Source: Sulfitobacter sp. (GTDB taxonomy: Bacteria > Pseudomonadota > Alphaproteobacteria > Rhodobacterales > Rhodobacteraceae). From it: 5,695 nt of DNA. Below, one piece after another: positions 5,535 to 5,695 of the stretch (the stretch's first letter is position 1; every line of letters starts with the position of its first letter). Under the pieces are notes generated by a model, which saw only the letters and a list, made by a program, of their open reading frames with translations, ran no database searches and had not been told where the DNA came from. Both the position numbers and the translations under genes were made by a program. The stretch is from the NCBI GenBank assembly GCA_024636395.1, contig JAGXHD010000172.1, positions 1 through 5,695 on the forward strand, in the 5' to 3' direction.

Positions 5535-5662
5535 GGTTTGGCGATGACCTACTCACCGAGGCCGCCTGACGTCCGTAGGATCCATTGTTGGCGGCGTATT
5601 CGAGGCATGGGCGTTCACACCCAGTGAGGATGGAGAACGGCAGATCGTATTTCAGCTTAACC
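5535..5662 (-). pseudogene. 5S rRNA-like remnant (decayed 5S or 5S 3' fragment)
   Basis: Positions 5535-5554 read GGTTTGGCGATGACCTACTC, which differs from the reverse complement of a typical alphaproteobacterial 5S rRNA 3' end by a single base as I recall that sequence. Going 5' on the minus strand, other 5S landmarks appear in the right order but altered: ACGTC, GCCAACAATGG (compare GCCAATGG), and CATCC within CCGTTCTCCATCC (compare CCGATCCCATCC). The span to a matching GGTT at the 5' end is about 128 bases against about 118 in functional 5S. The 5' strand of helix I no longer pairs with the intact 3' strand beyond four bases, so a working 5S rRNA is unlikely. The 3' similarity is strong; the rest is a by-eye alignment and may be chance. 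Confidence 0.38.
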
Positions 5663-5673
5663 GTTTGCAAACG
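5662..5673. repeat. 12-bp perfect palindrome
   Basis: CGTTTGCAAACG is its own reverse complement. It lies at the end of the T-rich tail of the putative terminator arm and beside the 5S-like segment. It could be an operator for a dimeric regulator or part of a hairpin; nothing nearby in the window indicates which. Confidence 0.4.
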
Positions 5674-5695
5674 CAAAACGCCGCCCTGTTTTTAC
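5667..5695 (-). terminator. Probable 3' half of a Rho-independent terminator, cut by the window edge
   Basis: On the minus strand, CAGGGCGGCG is followed by TTTTGCGTTTGC, closely matching the 3' arm and tail of the aspS terminator (CTGCGGCG then TTTTTCGTTT). The 5' arm would lie beyond position 5695. If so, a minus-strand gene ends just outside the right edge. The partner arm is not visible. Confidence 0.35.

Noticed and set aside
5167..5676. 169-residue open frame on the minus strand upstream of aspS
   Set aside because: Its translation is low-complexity (Ser/Pro/Arg/Asn-rich), has no recognisable domain, spans the 5S-like segment and the A/C-rich skewed stretch, and has no convincing ribosome-binding site. 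The open frame is explained by the scarcity of G on that strand, which lowers stop-codon frequency.
5401..5695. tmRNA, RNase P RNA, SRP RNA or 6S RNA in the right-hand non-coding region
   Set aside because: I looked on both strands for the tag-peptide start (ANDN codons), the GAGGAAAGTCC motif of RNase P RNA and the conserved SRP loop; none was present.
1..5695. CRISPR array, insertion sequence or tRNA genes
   Set aside because: No regularly spaced repeats, no transposase frame or long terminal inverted repeats, and no cloverleaf with GGTTCGAATCC-like T-arm was seen on either strand by eye.

Overview
The window looks like a chromosomal, housekeeping-type segment of an alphaproteobacterium, most likely Rhodobacteraceae (Roseobacter group). 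The basis is recognition by eye, with no database search: a methylmalonyl-CoA epimerase coupled to a DUF1467 membrane protein, an alphaproteobacterial-style AspRS, a roseobacter-type receiver protein, and CtrA-like TTAA-N7-TTAA sites. No transposase, integrase, phage gene or CRISPR array was seen.

Layout, left to right. Positions 1-191 hold the C-terminal end of a nitroreductase-family flavoprotein (+). An EI24/CysZ-like membrane protein (+, 182-919) overlaps it slightly. The 3' end of the EI24 gene runs about 71 bp into the convergent DUF1467 gene (-, 849-1145). That gene is joined by a TGATG stop/start overlap to the epimerase gene (-, 1145-1549). A 129-bp divergent intergenic region carries a candidate epimerase promoter and two CtrA-like sites in front of a response regulator (+, 1679-2398). 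The regulator converges on a GNAT acetyltransferase gene (-, 2395-3129), and the two stop codons lie on the two strands of one CTAG. A strong intrinsic terminator (3241-3273) separates the GNAT gene from aspS (-, 3279-5057), a full-length aspartyl-tRNA synthetase with the residue pattern of a non-discriminating enzyme.

The last ~640 bases (5058-5695) hold no convincing protein gene but are not featureless. Just upstream of aspS are an imperfect direct repeat and a stretch of roughly 290 bases that is very C-rich and G-poor on the aspS sense strand (a C>G bubble, as seen at Rho-utilisation sites). Inside it are two TATAAT hexamers 10 bp apart. Further right, on the minus strand, is a segment whose 3' end closely resembles the 3' end of alphaproteobacterial 5S rRNA and whose remainder looks decayed. 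The window ends in a 12-bp palindrome and what looks like the 3' half of another intrinsic terminator, so a minus-strand gene probably ends just outside.

The genes do not form one pathway. Epimerase plus DUF1467 is the only clear co-transcribed pair in full view. The most interesting leads are the CtrA-like control of the receiver protein with an unassigned C-terminal half, the C>G bubble, and the 5S-like remnant.
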